DNA of 64,000 nt from Lacrimispora xylanolytica (GTDB lineage Bacteria > Bacillota > Clostridia > Lachnospirales > Lachnospiraceae): assembly GCF_026723765.1 (NCBI RefSeq), contig NZ_CP113524.1, forward strand, positions 62,001 to 126,000, read 5' to 3'. The notes below the pieces were generated by a model. That model was given only the letters and a program-made list of their open reading frames with translations. It was not told where the DNA came from and ran no database searches. This document shows, in pieces, positions 63,288 to 64,000 of the stretch. The stretch's first letter is position 1; the number at the start of each line of letters is the position of its first letter. The position numbers and the translations under genes are program-made.

Positions 63288-63653
63288 TATTCCGTAAAAG
63301 GTACCAAGAAAGACGGTACCTATGGGAGCATTAAGATAACCAGATATCCAACTACGGTATACTACCGTAAGAAGGCGGCTATTGAGAGACTCCAGAAAAT
63401 GCTTGAAATCAAAGAAATGGAATTACTGGAGCTTATGACACAGGCTGAGGAATATATTGAATCTGTCCCCAAAAGCGAAGTAAGGACTATGTTCCGCTTG
63501 TATTACATAGACGGGATTCCCTGGTAGAAGGTAGCACAGGCCATGAATCGAATATTTCCAAAGCAAAGGGTTAGCTTTACGGAGGATAGTTGTAAAAAGA
63601 GGAATTTAAGATTCTTTGAAAATGTCTCACAATGTCCCGATGAAAGATGGTAG
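63288..63653 (+). pseudogene. Broken phage late-regulator gene (sigma-like)
   Basis: The frame reads VYYRKKAAIERLQKMLEIKE, then VPKSEVRTMFRLYYIDGIPW, a TAG at 63525, and continues KVAQAMNRIFPKQRV and FTEDSCKKRNLRF to the stop at 63651. This is the pattern of phage sigma-like regulators, where a Gln or similar codon is expected at the TAG. No start is clear at the left end. One nonsense change, and possibly a lost start, makes it a pseudogene. Confidence 0.75.
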
Positions 63654-63811
63654 TATGCTATCAAGCAGAAGCCAGAATTAAATTCCTCCTGTAAGATGTG
63701 AACTGGAAAAACGTATCCTATTTGTGTCCTGTTAATGAATTAATAGCTGATTTACAATTATGTTATCCAGTAGTAATGGTTCTGGATAAACAAACAGAGG
63801 AGGATTTATTT

Positions 63812-64000
63812 ATGGCAGAATGTATGGAAGAAAGGAATGGATGTACTGTGATTAAACAGTATTATGGGTGTTGTGAAGGTAATGGTAATAGCGGCACAGG
63901 AGCAGAAAACGTTTATTCTACGGATGAGACTGTATGCGGAACATGGATTGACGGTAAGCCAATTTATCGAAAGGTTATTACCGGAACGCTTGCGAACGAT
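63812..64000 (+). CDS. Start of a phage structural-like gene (continues beyond window)
   Basis: First 63 codons: MAECMEERNGCTVIKQYYGC, then a Gly/Asn-rich stretch and STDETVCGTWIDGKPIYRKV. The GTWIDGKPIYRKV motif is frequent near the end of phage fibre and baseplate proteins. AGGAGG is 8 bases before the ATG. It follows a broken phage regulator, so a second phage remnant is likely. The protein is cut by the window edge. Confidence 0.7.
   Translation, partial: MAECMEERNGCTVIKQYYGCCEGNGNSGTGAENVYSTDETVCGTWIDGKPIYRKVITGTLAND

Overview
The window looks like a chromosomal segment of an anaerobic, spore-forming Clostridia bacterium, most likely a Lachnospiraceae member of the Lacrimispora / [Clostridium] saccharolyticum type. 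This rests on the protein style, strong GGAGG ribosome sites, moderate GC, the presence of both a V/A-type and an F-type ATPase, and a LysM-GH18 spore-type hydrolase. Genus is inference; Firmicutes/Clostridia is fairly safe.

Layout. 1-7.1 kb (minus strand): V/A-type ATPase operon in the order G/H-C-I-K-F-E-A-B, with B cut by the window edge. 7.3-8.4 kb: a membrane protein with a HEPN/DUF4145-like domain and an SH3 domain. 8.6-9.7 kb: trmB, a small basic protein and tRNA-Lys(CTT). 9.7-10.6 kb: almost 1 kb of non-coding DNA with hairpins and a clean promoter. 10.6-16.9 kb (plus): a complete F-type ATP synthase operon, a-c-b-delta-alpha-gamma-beta-epsilon. 17-22.7 kb: a ZIP metal transporter, a lipoprotein-like NlpC/P60 hydrolase with peptidoglycan-binding repeats, and a histidine kinase/response regulator pair.

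22,708-61,831: an apparently intact prophage of about 39 kb with a siphovirus-type gene set. It is bounded by an exact 18-bp direct repeat that I read as attL/attR. Its order is integrase, a possible small RNA, a secreted wall-binding protein, a CI-type repressor and Cro-like protein with palindromic operators, accessory membrane proteins, excisionase, a recombination module (OB-fold protein, Rad50-like ATPase, RecT, metallo-hydrolase, SSB, ERCC4-type nuclease), a primase zinc-finger protein and a helicase, a repeat array that may be the replication origin, a late regulator, a cargo block, terminase, portal, capsid, connectors, tail tube, chaperones with a likely frameshift, tape measure, tail proteins, XkdX, holin and endolysin. 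The integration point lies between the two-component system and a host LysM-GH18 gene, so the phage now supplies the DNA just upstream of the response regulator.

The most unusual parts of the prophage are a 2.7-kb AT-rich cargo block between the late regulator and the terminase (a membrane protein plus TIR-like protein pair, a DUF2971 protein and another membrane protein, separated by repeated terminator modules), a reverse-strand HEPN-like gene, the 12-copy ATTACA/TGTAAT array, a four-site operator set, a predicted +1 frameshift in the tail chaperone, and an SSB gene that appears to start at ATT. After the host GH18 gene, 63.3-64.0 kb holds a broken phage regulator and the start of a phage-structural-like gene, so a second, decayed phage-derived element probably begins here.
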